DNA of 10,440 nucleotides from Bacillota bacterium (GCA_023443925.1 JAEZSL010000112.1:1-10440); one strand, 5' to 3'; shown: positions 1-6,623, counted from the stretch's first letter. The notes: generated from the sequence alone by a model not told the origin. A program made the numbers and translations.

Positions 1-1070
1 TGCTCACTCTGGTCGGGCGCATAGCCCCAGTTCAGGCAAATGGTTTCTTTGGGAAGCTTATTAATGTATTCCGGCATACCGCAGATAATATCTCCCCAGA
101 ACATGGGAATCTTCCCTTTGGATATAATATAGTCACAGATCTTTTTAACAAAGTTGATATACATGTCATTTACACCGATTTTCTCAGCCAGTTCCCGGCT
201 CCGCCCCTTGCCAAGGTCAAAGGTTTCATCCGCACAGAGGTTGAAATACCCGGAAGAAAATAAAGGCATGTATTCCTCCAGCATTTTAACTACAAAGTCA
301 AAACTTTCTTCCCTTGAAATATCCAGGGTATGATGGGCCATACGTTCAAAAAAGGAGAAGGGCTGTTTATCTGCCTCCGGCAGTTCACACAGCTCCGTAA
401 AGGAAACCGTACTTAAAACTTTATACAGGTGTCCGAAGCTTGCCAGGGACGGAATTAAATCAATATGAAGATTCTTGCAATATAAATCAAATTCCAGAAT
501 ATCCTCTGCGGCTAAAGGTGTATCGTCCCGCCATACTTCACTAAAATCCTTAAACAGAAAACTGTGTTCGATATACAACTGAAGCTGGTTTATTTTATAA
601 TAGGACAATTTATCCGCAAGCGCTTTTAAAGATTCCATCGTAGGAATCCTGCCCCTTGTCGCATCATGATAAAAACCTCTGTTTGGCATATCCGGCAGAT
701 CGTCTATGGTAAGACAGGGAAGTACGGCACCTTTATTTTCAAGAATCTGCCGTAACGTCTGTATTCCGTAGAGAATTCCTGCATTGGAACCACCCCGGAT
801 TTCAATGAGGTCCTGCGTAATCTTAAGGTGATATTCTTCTTTTTGCTTTGTTTTATCCAGGCTTATAAATATACAGCCCTTCTCCTTAACTCCTTTTGAG
901 ATAGCAAGATCAAAACCCAGTTTTTTATAAATATCTGCTTTCAGCAGCTTCGCATGTTCTGTTACCTGCAGGCCGCATTCCCTGCTGATTATTATTCTGC
1001 TGTTATATTTAAGGAAAAAGCCCTCTTCCTTCTCGATTGTTATTTTTCCTGGTGCCGGTATAAGATACAT
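1..1070 (-). CDS. Family 20 glycoside hydrolase (beta-N-acetylhexosaminidase-like), C-terminus cut by the window edge
   Basis: An open frame starts at ATG 1070 and runs off the left edge with about 356 codons visible and no stop. A strong AGGAGG lies just upstream of the ATG. Residues 1-125 form a GH20b-like N-terminal alpha/beta domain ending in GAILYGIQTLRQIL (98-111). The catalytic barrel then opens with RGFYHDATRGRIPT (131-144) and NQLQLYIEHSF (161-171). The adjacent acidic pair D281-E282, in CADETFD, matches the GH20 catalytic Asp-Glu, where Glu is the acid/base and Asp orients the substrate acetamido group. The family removes terminal beta-linked GlcNAc or GalNAc by substrate-assisted catalysis. 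There is no signal peptide, so it probably acts in the cytoplasm on imported oligosaccharides. It is the last visible gene, 170 nt after the oxidoreductase. The family call is firm; the exact substrate is not. Confidence 0.9.
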   Translation of the reverse strand, partial: MYLIPAPGKITIEKEEGFFLKYNSRIIISRECGLQVTEHAKLLKADIYKKLGFDLAISKGVKEKGCIFISLDKTKQKEEYHLKITQDLIEIRGGSNAGILYGIQTLRQILENKGAVLPCLTIDDLPDMPNRGFYHDATRGRIPTMESLKALADKLSYYKINQLQLYIEHSFLFKDFSEVWRDDTPLAAEDILEFDLYCKNLHIDLIPSLASFGHLYKVLSTVSFTELCELPEADKQPFSFFERMAHHTLDISREESFDFVVKMLEEYMPLFSSGYFNLCADETFDLGKGRSRELAEKIGVNDMYINFVKKICDYIISKGKIPMFWGDIICGMPEYINKLPKETICLNWGYAPDQSE

Positions 1071-1102
1071 ATATTTCCTCCTTATAAACTTTTGTTTCTG
1101 CC

Positions 1103-1210
1103 GCCTGTGCCGCATAAGCCGGTTACCCTTACCTGATTCCATCAAGCTGTGTAACCGGTATGTAATGATTCGCTGTGACAGTTTTCACAAACCGCCGGCT
1201 TATCTCAGGC
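1103..1210 (-). promoter_or_regulatory. Competing inverted repeats upstream of the GH20 gene
   Basis: The 170-nt gap holds two perfect inverted repeats that share one arm. ATAAGCCGG (1114-1122) pairs with CCGGCTTAT (1195-1203), and CCGGTTAC (1119-1126) pairs with GTAACCGG (1151-1158). Because 1119-1122 is in both, the two stems cannot form together. The outer stem can be lengthened by GCCTG (1103-1107) with CAGGC (1206-1210), and a small TGTGA/TCACA hairpin (1174-1178/1185-1189) sits inside. No T-run follows on the minus strand, so this is not an intrinsic terminator. It may be a leader switch, a processing site or a protein-binding site; the role is inference. Confidence 0.45.
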
Positions 1211-1240
1211 AGTTTAAGTTTTCCCGGAACAGAGGGTATT

Positions 1241-2098
1241 TTATCCGTTTATATCCATCCATATTCCGGGATGTTCCATGGCTTTTCTTCCAGCCTGCTG
1301 CATCGCCATAATTTCCATGGTATCTTCCCTGGTTACAGGTACTTTTTTGTCCTGAAAAAAGTGCAGCAGCTTATTCATAAAATTCATATAATAATCCGTA
1401 ACCGCAATTTCCTTAACTCCCTCTGATTTCGTTGATGCCACCAGCCGGAACGGGAGCTTATTTCCCTGGGTAAAGGTACACATTCTTCCATTATCGTACT
1501 GATACAGGATATGGGCTGTCCCTCCTGCCAGAAAGGCCTGACAGCGTTTTGCGCCGTTTCCCATAATCATTTGAAGCATTTCATACTGATGAATCGAGTA
1601 ATTAACCATATCTCCCGGTCCTGTTGCTGCACAGAAGTCAGGTAAATCAGGCTCCGTCCGTTTAAAACTTAGCAGTTCCATACAATAACGCTGGGCAGAG
1701 CAGGTAAATACGGGTGTATGGTACCGCACCGCCAGGTCAAACATCCGGTCTGCAGCTGCTGCATCCGGTGCAAAGGTTTTATCGCAGTATACCGGTTTCC
1801 CGCTCATTAACGCCTTTTCGGCCAACTTTTCATGGGGCAGACAGTCGTCCGCGCACATAACCATGATGGCGTCCACAGATTCAATTAATTCTTCATACGA
1901 TGTACAGGGAATACAATTATAATGTTCACACCAGGCTTTGGTGGTCAGACCATATTCATCCGGCGTATCCATTTCGGCATAAGCATGGGTGACCCGGGCC
2001 TTTATACCGTAAAGCTCTGCTGCCAGTTCTATATATTCGGGATAATGATTGGTATGCCAGTTATCCAGATAGCGGTCAACAAATCCAATTTTAATCAT
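1241..2098 (-). CDS. Gfo/Idh/MocA-type oxidoreductase with atypical motifs
   Basis: This 285-residue protein has a Rossmann-like N-terminal half and a C-terminal alpha/beta half of the Gfo/Idh/MocA type, which normally uses NAD(P) to oxidise or reduce sugars and inositols. ATG 2098 was chosen because AAAGGAG (2108-2114) lies 9 nt upstream; an in-frame GTG at 2188 has no such site. The usual GxGxxG loop is replaced by IGFVDRYLDNWHTNHYP (4-20), and the usual EKP motif reads KPVYCDKTFA (101-110), keeping only K107 as the candidate catalytic lysine. From memory, Firmicutes Gfo/Idh proteins with a DYLDxWHANNYP-type N-terminus exist, so this is probably a subfamily and not a decayed gene. The protein is somewhat shorter than typical members (about 330 residues). 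Its operon includes a ThuA-like gene, as in trehalose thuAB systems, which suggests 3-keto sugar chemistry. Substrate unknown. Confidence 0.75.
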   Translation of the reverse strand: MIKIGFVDRYLDNWHTNHYPEYIELAAELYGIKARVTHAYAEMDTPDEYGLTTKAWCEHYNCIPCTSYEELIESVDAIMVMCADDCLPHEKLAEKALMSGKPVYCDKTFAPDAAAADRMFDLAVRYHTPVFTCSAQRYCMELLSFKRTEPDLPDFCAATGPGDMVNYSIHQYEMLQMIMGNGAKRCQAFLAGGTAHILYQYDNGRMCTFTQGNKLPFRLVASTKSEGVKEIAVTDYYMNFMNKLLHFFQDKKVPVTREDTMEIMAMQQAGRKAMEHPGIWMDING

Positions 2099-2139
2099 TA
2101 TACTAAACTCCTTTCTGATTTCCAAGTTTTTTAGGATTC

Positions 2140-2190
2140 GAGTGCCAAAAGGTTTCTCTGCCGGAACACAATAATGAAATTTTGACACTC
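2140..2190 (-). repeat. Inverted repeat (hairpin) in the gap between GH9 and oxidoreductase genes
   Basis: GAGTGCCAAAA (2140-2150) is the near-perfect reverse complement of TTTTGACACTC (2180-2190). In minus-strand RNA this gives an 11-bp stem with one G-U pair, extendable inward by TTTC/GAAA (2153-2156/2176-2179) across a two-base bulge. It starts 6 nt after the GH9 stop. No U-run follows, so a rho-independent terminator is unlikely. It may stabilise or mark the 3' end of the GH9 message or set the expression of the two halves of the operon. Confidence 0.5.
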
Positions 2191-2195
2191 AGATT

Positions 2196-4760
2196 CTATA
2201 AATCATACCGATAGACGGAGGCAAGAGTGAAAAGCCACCTGCAGGCGGAAGAAGTCCATACTTCCTTATAAGTCGCATTGTTGTTATGGGGCCAGTAAGG
2301 AATATCTTCATCTTCGTTTGTCTGTATACCTACCGGAATCTCGCCGGTCATTTCTCCGGGCATAACCGCATACTGCTTTGCATAGCGGTCTCCTTCCCCA
2401 TAAATTAAGGACTGGTGGAAGGGATTCTTGCCGCTGATCCAGTATAACTGCTCTTTTGCGGTCTGAACCAGTTCGGGGTCTTTAAAATAACCGCCTACGG
2501 CTGCCGATGCCATCCCCATGGCAAGCTGGATCGCCGTATTGCCCCGAAAGGAAAACCACACGGGAAAGTTTCTTATATAATATCCGTCATTTAAAGGTAT
2601 TCCCTGCTTTAATTGCTCTTTATAATGCTCCTTCTGAGCTTCATAATCTACTAACAGATGCAGCAGCCCAAAGGTTTCTTTATCCTGGATCTCATCCTCA
2701 TGATAGATGCCCGCGGGAAGCATCCGGTAGGGACTGCCAAACTCCATTAATTTCTTTATATAACCGCCGTATAAGAAAAGGGCATGCTCCCACCGCTGTC
2801 TGTCCTTATGTTCCGGCTGGGTTTTGCATAAGCTTTCAAAAGCCTGGACAAACATATACTCCCTGGATTGATGGCTGTAGTGGACGATGGCCTTTTTTTG
2901 TTCATCCCGGTAAAAGAACCCGCAAAAGCCTGACCTCTTATCATTCACTTCCTGGCATCCTAATAAGCAGGAACCGTATTCGGCTGCTGTTTCGCCATAC
3001 TGCCTCTCACCGGTTTTTTCATACAGAAGCGAGGCACTCCATACAATAAGGGCATAATACTGGGACTTTGAAGAAGAATAAGTATGCTCCCACATAATTG
3101 GCAGCTCCATACCAACGGTTTTAAACCGTTCCAGCCCGAAGTTAAAATCTTCTTTGGCAATCTCAAGGCACTTCCAGGCCAGTTCCCGGTCGTACTCTTT
3201 TAACAAACCGGCGGCAGCGGCACAGATACCGCCGCAGAGCAGATTTTCAAATGAATGATTATGAAAACGGACGTTTTCGTCATCCTCATCCCCGATAATT
3301 CCGTTGGTCCACCTTACCAGGCCGGCACTGGTGGCCCGGTAACCGTCACCGAAACGGCTCCCGATTACAAACTCCAGCCCCCACAAAGCCTCTTCCACCA
3401 GCCTTTCATACAGAAGGAGTGAAAAATCCATTTGATTGCCGTCCTCCACAAAAGAGTCATTTATATCTTTGCCTAAAGTGGTTTCTTTCCTGTCTTTGGC
3501 CGGGGCAGCTTCTTTTATATGTTTTGTATCGGCAGTATTCTTTTGGATTTCTGCCGATACAGTTCCTTTTTTATTTTTGGCCGTGACTGTTTCCTTTTTA
3601 CATTCTGCCCTCTTCTTAACTACTTCTGCCATTTCAAGAAGAGCCAGGGTCACTTCTGCCGTATGAATAAGCTGCTGTGACATATCACCGGCATCGTGCC
3701 AGCCGCCGCCAAAGGACAGAATCTTATCCCCGTATCGGGCTGTTACATCCTGGTGGCAGCGTCCGTGTCTTTCCGGCACCGGATAGCCGCATCTCTCACA
3801 AAAAAGAAAGTTTAATACCTTCCACAGTGCTTCCTCATAAATTTCTTCCTTAACCGGAAACGGTCCGGTTTTTACTTCCCCCGCCTGTATATAATAAGTA
3901 CCCTCCTGCTCCAGAGCTGAAAAATCCAGAATACGGTATTCTTCTCCCTGATAAGTACCTATCCGGCTTTCTCCTTCCAGAACTACATTACCGTTTTCCT
4001 GGTTTATAATTTTAAAAGCAGCCGCCGGCATCGCAGTAATGGCTGTTTTATCTCCCTTAATAAAATACCCGGAAGAGGAGTAAGCAATCCCGTCCTTTTT
4101 ACAGAACCATCCCTTATCCGGCTCCGGTGCTTCTGTGCTCTCCAGACATACATCCTTTACAAGAAACTTTACCTCCTCCCCGGTGGCGGTGTCTTTCCCG
4201 TTTAACCGGCAGGAAAAGTCCAATTCCGTAATCTGATCCCTGGCCATACTCCCAAACTCCCAGCAGCAGCGGTTCCACTGGTGATTGATCAGGTTTACCA
4301 CATGGGTGCCTTCCCGGTAATATTCATCGGGTACCTTTATGGCTCCCTCATTTATAACCTCCAGGTTCATATTAACGATCCGGGAGCCGTCGCAATCCGG
4401 CTTAATGTAAAAGGTCAGACAGTTATAGTTTTCCCAATTCTCACGGTCCAGGATAAACTTTGCATGTACCGTTCCGTAAAAAGCGTAGTCCCCGTCTGGG
4501 CTCATTGCTTCCGGCCAGCAGCAGGTAACGGTTTTTCCCGTTAATACGGTTATCTGGCTGCCGGTTTCATCCGTTTCAAAAGAAATACTACCTTCTCCCT
4601 GGTGTACCGGCCGGATTTTTGTATCCTTGCCATATACCGTCCGTTTTGATAAAATACAGCGTTTCTCCCATTCCTTCTCCAGCGCACCTTCTTCATAAAG
4701 CGGCAGGGGCCGGTGTAAAAATCCGGATTTTATTAAGTCTTTTTGAAACTGCTCCTTCAC
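2196..4760 (-). CDS. Family 9 glycoside hydrolase, cytoplasmic, with N-terminal Ig-like domain and repeat insert
   Basis: This 854-residue protein starts at GTG 4760, preceded at 7-nt spacing by AGGAGG; an ATG at 4814 would overlap thuA and lacks this support. Order of parts: a beta-rich, carbohydrate-binding-like region (about 40-225), a CelD_N-type Ig-like domain (about 245-320, ending EGTYYIQAGEVKTGPFPV), then the GH9 (alpha/alpha)6 catalytic region. GGWHDAGD ends in D356-A-G-D359, the family's base/nucleophile-water motif, and E833 in NATYKEVW near the C-terminus is the likely acid. SGKNPFHQSLIYGEG is also typical. There is no signal peptide, dockerin or CBM, which argues against an extracellular cellulase. 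Family 9 includes Vibrionaceae exo-beta-glucosaminidases that act on chitosan disaccharide; with NagB, ROK and GH20 nearby this is an attractive but unproven substrate guess. A lysine-rich repeat insert (388-432) interrupts the helical barrel. Confidence 0.85.
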   Translation of the reverse strand: MKEQFQKDLIKSGFLHRPLPLYEEGALEKEWEKRCILSKRTVYGKDTKIRPVHQGEGSISFETDETGSQITVLTGKTVTCCWPEAMSPDGDYAFYGTVHAKFILDRENWENYNCLTFYIKPDCDGSRIVNMNLEVINEGAIKVPDEYYREGTHVVNLINHQWNRCCWEFGSMARDQITELDFSCRLNGKDTATGEEVKFLVKDVCLESTEAPEPDKGWFCKKDGIAYSSSGYFIKGDKTAITAMPAAAFKIINQENGNVVLEGESRIGTYQGEEYRILDFSALEQEGTYYIQAGEVKTGPFPVKEEIYEEALWKVLNFLFCERCGYPVPERHGRCHQDVTARYGDKILSFGGGWHDAGDMSQQLIHTAEVTLALLEMAEVVKKRAECKKETVTAKNKKGTVSAEIQKNTADTKHIKEAAPAKDRKETTLGKDINDSFVEDGNQMDFSLLLYERLVEEALWGLEFVIGSRFGDGYRATSAGLVRWTNGIIGDEDDENVRFHNHSFENLLCGGICAAAAGLLKEYDRELAWKCLEIAKEDFNFGLERFKTVGMELPIMWEHTYSSSKSQYYALIVWSASLLYEKTGERQYGETAAEYGSCLLGCQEVNDKRSGFCGFFYRDEQKKAIVHYSHQSREYMFVQAFESLCKTQPEHKDRQRWEHALFLYGGYIKKLMEFGSPYRMLPAGIYHEDEIQDKETFGLLHLLVDYEAQKEHYKEQLKQGIPLNDGYYIRNFPVWFSFRGNTAIQLAMGMASAAVGGYFKDPELVQTAKEQLYWISGKNPFHQSLIYGEGDRYAKQYAVMPGEMTGEIPVGIQTNEDEDIPYWPHNNNATYKEVWTSSACRWLFTLASVYRYDL
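3465..3599 (-). repeat. In-frame 27-bp (9-residue) degenerate tandem repeat inside the GH9 gene
   Basis: Five consecutive nonapeptides at residues 388-432 read KKETVTAKN, KKGTVSAEI, QKNTADTKH, IKEAAPAKD and RKETTLGKD. Lys at position 2 is invariant, Thr or Ala fills position 4, and Lys or Glu fills position 8. The units span exactly 135 nt with no frame shift. The insert lies between two predicted catalytic-domain helices, after TLALLEMAEVV and before SLLLYERLVEEALWGLEF, where family 9 enzymes usually have only a short loop. It is probably a flexible, surface-exposed linker produced by repeat expansion. Confidence 0.8.
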
Positions 4761-4767
4761 GTTAATT

Positions 4768-4773
4768 CCTCCT
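4768..4773 (-). promoter_or_regulatory. Ribosome binding site of the GH9 gene, overlapping the thuA-like stop codon
   Basis: AGGAGG on the minus strand lies 7 nt before GTG 4760. The upstream gene's stop TAG occupies 4774-4772, so the stop and the Shine-Dalgarno sequence share bases. This decides the GTG start and suggests translational coupling of the two genes. Confidence 0.8.
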
Positions 4774-5551
4774 AACTGTTTTTGGTTGCGTCTACTTTTC
4801 CTGCTGCCGCCCATTCACAGCTTCTTAAAAGCAGGGTTTTAAACTGAGGCGGTTCCAGGGCAATGGTGCTGTTCTCCATAAGACCGTGTCCCGTATAATA
4901 TTCCCAGACATGACCCAGGATAAAATTTATAGTATTTCCCTTTCCGTATTTGCCTGCGGTAAGTACCGGTTCCTCTCTGCCGGTGCCAGGAAGGCTCCAC
5001 CTGGATTCCACCGCTGGATCGGAATAAGCCGTTGCCAGTACTTCTACCGGTACCTCCCAGGGATTGGTCAGCAGGCAGAACAGCTCATCTTTGGTACGAA
5101 AAGATGTTACCCCCTCCGTGATAGGATGCTTTACTGCCTTGCCTGCATCGGTCATGGATACATCACAGTAATTAAAATCGCCATGGGTTGCCGAATCTCT
5201 CCATAAAAGACCTATCATCTGTTCTATCTCCGGATTTTCAGAAAAACAGGGATGAAGGCCGTGGAAAAATAAAACCCCTCTGCCATTTCTTACTGCTTCG
5301 GCCAGATTCTGTTCCGTCTCTTTCTTTTGCCAGTGCTCATCGGAACAGAGAAAGAAAAACAGATCCGTAGTAAGAACCCTCTCCCGGTCCGACATATATT
5401 CTTCTATGGAAACCTTTGCCGCCGGATGGGTTCCGGCGGTTTCTACCTGAAAGATTCCTGTGTCTGTCAGCCATCTGCTTACAATGGTACCGATTCGGTT
5501 CACATCATGCCCCATGGGGCTGACCAGTAAAACAACACGATATTTTTCCAT
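4772..5551 (-). CDS. ThuA-like domain protein
   Basis: This 259-residue protein starts at ATG 5551 behind a good AAGGAGG. It shows the ThuA-like, class I glutamine-amidotransferase-like fold: MEKYRVVLLVSPMGHDVNRI at the N-terminus, GRGVLFFHGLH (90-100), HGDFNYCDVSMTDAGKAVKHPI (123-144), TKDELFCLL (153-161) and a closing GKYGKGNTINFILGHVWEYY (200-219). H98, H123, H142 and H214 are candidate functional histidines by position within these conserved blocks. The ThuA family is known from rhizobial trehalose and disaccharide utilisation, where it acts with a Gfo/Idh dehydrogenase on 3-keto sugars; the chemistry of most members is unassigned. The gene is the first after a 325-nt regulatory gap, and its stop overlaps the GH9 ribosome binding site. 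The family call is good; the reaction is unknown. Confidence 0.8.
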   Translation of the reverse strand: MEKYRVVLLVSPMGHDVNRIGTIVSRWLTDTGIFQVETAGTHPAAKVSIEEYMSDRERVLTTDLFFFLCSDEHWQKKETEQNLAEAVRNGRGVLFFHGLHPCFSENPEIEQMIGLLWRDSATHGDFNYCDVSMTDAGKAVKHPITEGVTSFRTKDELFCLLTNPWEVPVEVLATAYSDPAVESRWSLPGTGREEPVLTAGKYGKGNTINFILGHVWEYYTGHGLMENSTIALEPPQFKTLLLRSCEWAAAGKVDATKNS

Positions 5552-5628
5552 GCTGCTGCCTCCTTGATTTTTTACGCAACTACCGCATATATAATAAAAT
5601 AGGTACTTGTAGCTTTATATGAAATAAA

Positions 5629-5748
5629 CGCTGTACTTTTATGTTAATTTGGTGTCGTTATTTTATATTAAATTAGAGTTGTTATTTTATGTTAAATTAC
5701 TGTCGTTATTATATATTAAAATGCTGTTGTTATTTAATATTAAATTGT
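5629..5748. repeat. AT-rich 24-bp tandem repeat, about five copies
   Basis: Units at 5653-5676, 5677-5700, 5701-5724 and 5725-5748 are each exactly 24 bp and fit the pattern TGTYGTTATTWTATRTTAAA followed by four variable bases. A more diverged unit lies at 5629-5652, and traces continue to the right (around 5767-5792). The only plus-strand reading frame through it gives an 8-residue hydrophobic repeat with no convincing ribosome binding site. Possible roles are a curved or easily melted promoter-upstream element, an array of regulator sites, or neutral slippage. Confidence 0.8.
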
Positions 5749-5827
5749 TGTGGGTCATTATTAAGGTCATTAATATTTTCATATTAAATTGCATCCTAAA
5801 CCTTATTTATAAGATACCATCGACACT

Positions 5828-5843
5828 TTGATACCGGTATCAA
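5828..5843. promoter_or_regulatory. Perfect 16-bp palindrome, probable transcription-factor operator
   Basis: TTGATACCGGTATCAA is perfectly self-complementary, with a CG centre and no loop. The even length and central CG are typical of LacI/GalR-family operators. It lies 34 nt after the nagB stop and about 277 nt before the thuA-like start. Without a loop it would make a poor RNA hairpin, and no T-run follows, so a DNA-binding site fits better than a terminator. The regulator gene is not in the window. Confidence 0.6.
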
Positions 5844-5876
5844 TAAAATGTATATCTGATTCCACGGATTAAATAA

Positions 5877-6602
5877 TCATAACATGGAAGCTGCATCCGC
5901 ATCCAGCAGCACTTCGCAATTCGGATGCAGCTGTAAAACCGATGCCGGGATCTCTGTCGTTACCGGACCTAAAACGGCTTTTCTGATGATTTCCGCTTTG
6001 TGTATACCCTTGGCAATTAATACGACCCGCTTCATATTCATAATATTTTTAATGCCCAGTGTCAAACCGCCCAGGGGATAGGCTTCCCCTACCCCGGTTT
6101 CCTTCCTGACCCTTGCTTCAAATACCGGGTCCATAGGCGAAACCCAGGTAGTACTTTCAAAAGGTGTGCCGGGCTGGTTAATTCCGATGTGCCCGTTCCA
6201 GCCAATTCCAAGCATCTGCAGATCAACACCCCCTGCGGCATTAAGGGCCGCGTCAAACTTTTTGCACTCCGTCTCAAAATCCTCGCTCATGGTGGGCGGC
6301 ATGAGAAAATGTTCTTCCGGTATATTTAAATTGTCACAGAGTTGGGTTTTTATCATGGCATAACAGCTTCCGGCGTAGGTTCTGGGTAGATTCGTCAGTT
6401 CATCCACGTTAAAGATATGTACCTGATTTGTGGGAAAAGGATTGGCTTTGTATATTTCACTTACGATTTTATGCATATTCATGGTTGTCTGTCCGGTGGA
6501 CAGCCCGATGACGGAATCCGGCTTACTTAACATCTGCCCGATTATAATCCAGGCGGCTTTCCGATCGAATTCAAGTTCATTTTTTTCTATGGTTATCTTC
6601 AT
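5877..6602 (-). CDS. nagB: Glucosamine-6-phosphate deaminase (NagB family) with a substituted active-site Glu
   Basis: This 241-residue protein would convert glucosamine 6-phosphate to fructose 6-phosphate and ammonia in the cytoplasm. ATG 6602 is preceded by AAGGAG (6612-6617) at 9 nt; two in-frame TTG codons at 6608 and 6605 are too close to it. Family signatures are GLSTGQTT (33-40), the FNVDEL block with D67 as the enolisation base, LGIGWNGHIGINQPG (131-145), GGLTLGIKNI and IPASVLQLHPN. N136 and H138 fit the ring-opening residues; Asn here is common in Gram-positive NagB. Position 143, normally Glu (Glu148 in E. coli), is Gln, encoded by CAG at 6176-6174. The length matches the short Gram-positive form. 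The gene follows the ROK kinase after 21 nt, forming a kinase-deaminase pair. A related aminohexose-phosphate isomerase activity is possible. Confidence 0.88.
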   Translation of the reverse strand: MKITIEKNELEFDRKAAWIIIGQMLSKPDSVIGLSTGQTTMNMHKIVSEIYKANPFPTNQVHIFNVDELTNLPRTYAGSCYAMIKTQLCDNLNIPEEHFLMPPTMSEDFETECKKFDAALNAAGGVDLQMLGIGWNGHIGINQPGTPFESTTWVSPMDPVFEARVRKETGVGEAYPLGGLTLGIKNIMNMKRVVLIAKGIHKAEIIRKAVLGPVTTEIPASVLQLHPNCEVLLDADAASML

Positions 6603-6623
6603 CAACAAGATCTCCTTTTCTCC

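Larger units (their letters stand above)
5552..5876. other. 325-nt AT-rich intergenic region between nagB and the thuA-like gene
   Basis: No convincing gene is present. The region holds a perfect 16-bp palindrome near the nagB end, a 24-bp tandem repeat in the middle and the thuA-like ribosome binding site at the left end. A minus-strand TATACA with a poor -35 lies just upstream of the palindrome, and a TATTAT-like box lies about 40 nt before thuA; neither is a confident promoter. No intrinsic terminator for nagB is visible. The long spacer and the palindrome suggest that the thuA-GH9-oxidoreductase-GH20 group has its own regulated promoter. Confidence 0.6.

Noticed and set aside
2099..2188. 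30-residue N-terminal extension of the oxidoreductase from GTG 2188
   Set aside because: No ribosome binding site precedes it, it would run through the hairpin at 2140-2190, and ATG 2098 has AAAGGAG at ideal spacing with a family-like N-terminus.
2507..3049. 180-residue plus-strand open frame opposite the GH9 gene
   Set aside because: It is antisense to a well-supported enzyme, has no recognisable domain, and its composition reflects the complementary codons.
4761..4814. ATG 4814 start for the GH9 gene
   Set aside because: It would overlap the thuA-like coding end by 43 nt and lacks a good ribosome binding site, whereas GTG 4760 has AGGAGG at 7 nt.
5629..5748. CRISPR array
   Set aside because: The 24-bp units follow each other directly with no unique spacers, and no cas gene is present.
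5649..5831. 60-residue hydrophobic plus-strand open frame across the 24-bp repeats
   Set aside because: Its 8-residue periodicity is a by-product of the DNA repeat; there is no convincing ribosome binding site and the direction opposes every gene around it.
6603..6608. TTG codons as nagB starts
   Set aside because: They lie within 6 nt of the AAGGAG site; ATG 6602 has the normal 9-nt spacing.
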